Shown in pieces: positions 5,769 through 6,313 of a stretch of 6,313 nucleotides of DNA. Position numbers and translations under genes: made by a program. The DNA is from Microbacteriaceae bacterium (lineage in GTDB: Bacteria > Actinomycetota > Actinomycetes > Actinomycetales > Microbacteriaceae), in the NCBI GenBank assembly GCA_947453285.1, contig CANGGA010000060.1:1-6313 (forward strand). Direction: 5' to 3'. Position 1 is the stretch's first letter, and every line of letters begins with the position of its first letter. The notes below the pieces were generated by a model. That model worked only from the letters and a program-made list of their open reading frames with translations, had not been told where the DNA came from and searched no databases.

Positions 5769-6004
5769 TGCAGCTTCGTCGAAGCTAGAACAATCAGTAA
5801 AGCGATAATCGATAGGGTAACGACGATGTTGGCAACCACCTTGCGCTTCTTTTCGGTGGTGTATTCGGGCCAGCGCTCTTTTACATTTGAGAACACATAG
5901 GCAATCGCAACGCTGAAGGTGCCGACTAGGGCGGCCACGGCAATAATCACGAAAATGATGGCGACTATGACTTCAATTGGATTGCCGAGGCTTATGGTGA
6001 TCAT
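5765..6004 (-). CDS. Small two-helix membrane protein of unknown function
   Basis: A 79-residue protein that I do not recognise. Two hydrophobic stretches, about 11-38 and 57-74, flank a charged loop (KERWPEYTTEKKRK, 42-55). By the positive-inside rule the loop would face the cytoplasm, with both ends outside. There is no cleavable signal peptide pattern, cysteine or catalytic motif. It is convergent with the second amt, and the two stop codons share the palindrome CTAG (5765-5768). No Shine-Dalgarno sequence precedes the ATG, but TAGCCT lies 7 nt upstream, which would fit a leaderless transcript. Composition and length suit a real small membrane protein, though function cannot be inferred. 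Confidence 0.62.
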   Translation of the reverse strand: MITISLGNPIEVIVAIIFVIIAVAALVGTFSVAIAYVFSNVKERWPEYTTEKKRKVVANIVVTLSIIALLIVLASTKLH

Positions 6005-6011
6005 CGCTCTA

Positions 6012-6017
6012 AGGCTA
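6012..6017 (-). promoter_or_regulatory. Candidate -10 box for a leaderless transcript of the small membrane gene
   Basis: TAGCCT on the minus strand ends 7 nt before ATG at 6004, so transcription could begin at the start codon. No Shine-Dalgarno sequence and no spaced -35 are seen. A TTGACA at 6023-6018 lies directly against this box and cannot be its -35. Confidence 0.3.
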
Positions 6018-6025
6018 TGTCAATG

Positions 6026-6055
6026 TTGCGAAAATCCGTGATTTTGGGTTAGAGT
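6026..6055 (+). promoter_or_regulatory. Promoter of the tRNA cluster
   Basis: TTGCGA (6026-6031) and TAGAGT (6050-6055) are 18 nt apart, each matching 4 of 6 consensus bases. Transcription would begin near 6062, about 20 nt before tRNA-Gly. Confidence 0.5.
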
Positions 6056-6082
6056 AGCGAGGTCTTGGAAACAGGACAATCC

Positions 6083-6155
6083 GCGGATGTGGCTCAGTTG
6101 GTAGAGCACAACCTTGCCAAGGTTGGGGTCGCGAGTTCGAATCTCGTCATCCGCT
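6083..6155 (+). tRNA. tRNA-Gly (anticodon GCC)
   Basis: The full cloverleaf can be drawn. Acceptor GCGGATG pairs with CATCCGC (6148-6154), with T6155 as the discriminator base. The D stem is GCTC/GAGC, the anticodon stem CAACC/GGTTG with loop TTGCCAA (anticodon GCC at 6116-6118), and the T stem GCGAG/CTCGT around TTCGAAT, with one G-T pair. The variable loop is five bases. CCA is not encoded. It is the first gene of the cluster. Confidence 0.97.
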
Positions 6156-6193
6156 CGCAGTAGGCGAGTTTTGTTCAGCTCGTGTGCAAGCAC

Positions 6194-6264
6194 GGTGGAG
6201 TGGCCGAGAGGCGAGGCAGCGGCCTGCAAAGCCGTCTACACGGGTTCAAATCCCGTCTTCACCT
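6194..6264 (+). tRNA. tRNA-Cys (anticodon GCA)
   Basis: Acceptor GGTGGAG pairs with CTTCACC (6257-6263) with one G-T pair. T6264 is the discriminator, as expected for tRNA-Cys. The anticodon stem is GCGGC/GCCGT with loop CTGCAAA (anticodon GCA at 6226-6228), and the T arm is ACGGG-TTCAAAT-CCCGT. CCA is not encoded. It lies 38 nt after tRNA-Gly, probably on the same transcript. Confidence 0.96.
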
Positions 6265-6277
6265 CGTAACACCGAAT

Positions 6278-6313
6278 GGTCGATTGGCGCAGCGGTAGCG
6301 CACTTCCTTGACA
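6278..6313 (+). tRNA. tRNA-Val (anticodon GAC), 5' part, cut by the window end
   Basis: The 5' acceptor strand is GGTCGAT (6278-6284), followed by T8 and G9, the D stem GCGC/GCGC around AGCGGTA, and the 5' anticodon arm CTTCC. The loop begins TTGACA, giving anticodon GAC at 6310-6312. The 3' half is outside the window. Gly-Cys-Val is an order also found in mycobacteria (glyV-cysU-valV). Confidence 0.9.

Noticed and set aside
5772..5786. AGCTTC-GTC-GAAGCT palindrome just after the amt2 stop, considered as a bidirectional terminator
   Set aside because: The stem is only 6 bp, there is no T-run on either strand, and it is fully inside the coding end of the small minus-strand gene.
6018..6023. 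Perfect TTGACA on the minus strand before the small membrane gene
   Set aside because: A -10 at normal spacing would fall downstream of the ATG, and no such box is present there, so it cannot drive this start.
6020..6229. A 69-residue open frame on the minus strand over the tRNA-Gly and tRNA-Cys genes
   Set aside because: It is the antisense translation of tRNAs. The stretch with IRTRDPNLGKVVLYQL is a well-known false protein produced by reading tRNA-Gly genes backwards.

Overview
The window looks like a piece of an actinobacterial chromosome, most likely Microbacteriaceae or a close relative. The signs are a CysA-type rhodanese beside a SufE-like protein, an actinobacterial-style ZapE ATPase with a TTG start, a Gly(GCC)-Cys(GCA)-Val(GAC) tRNA cluster without encoded CCA, -10 boxes of the TAGGCT/TAGAGT type, and a GlnR-like box ahead of an ammonium transporter. 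Base composition is moderate by eye (near half G+C), low for the family. This would suit a small-genome aquatic lineage, but that assignment is inference. The content is mostly core metabolism; I see no phage, insertion sequence, CRISPR array or defence locus.

Left part (24-1946, minus strand): a compact three-gene operon read right to left. A two-domain thiosulfate/mercaptopyruvate-type sulfurtransferase is followed after 4 nt by a SufE-like sulfur acceptor. The stop of that gene overlaps the start of a divergent RibD C-terminal-type reductase (TAATG). The first two genes plausibly form a persulfide relay; the role of the reductase is open.

Middle (2030-3025, plus strand): a ZapE/AFG1-like AAA+ ATPase, divergent from the sulfur operon. 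An 83-nt spacer separates them and holds a nearly symmetric -10 element that could serve both directions.

Right-middle (3026-5768, plus strand): two tandem Amt ammonium transporters. The first has both pore histidines and is preceded by a candidate GlnR site and a leader hairpin. The second is a close paralogue in which the first pore histidine is glutamate. A strong UUCG-capped hairpin lies between them. No glnK or glnD follows. The likely picture is two ammonium channels with different pore chemistry and possibly different expression.

Right end (5765-6313): a short two-helix membrane protein on the minus strand whose stop codon overlaps that of the second amt, then a plus-strand tRNA cluster with a recognisable promoter. 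The third tRNA is cut by the window edge. Positions 1-23 hold nothing I can assign.
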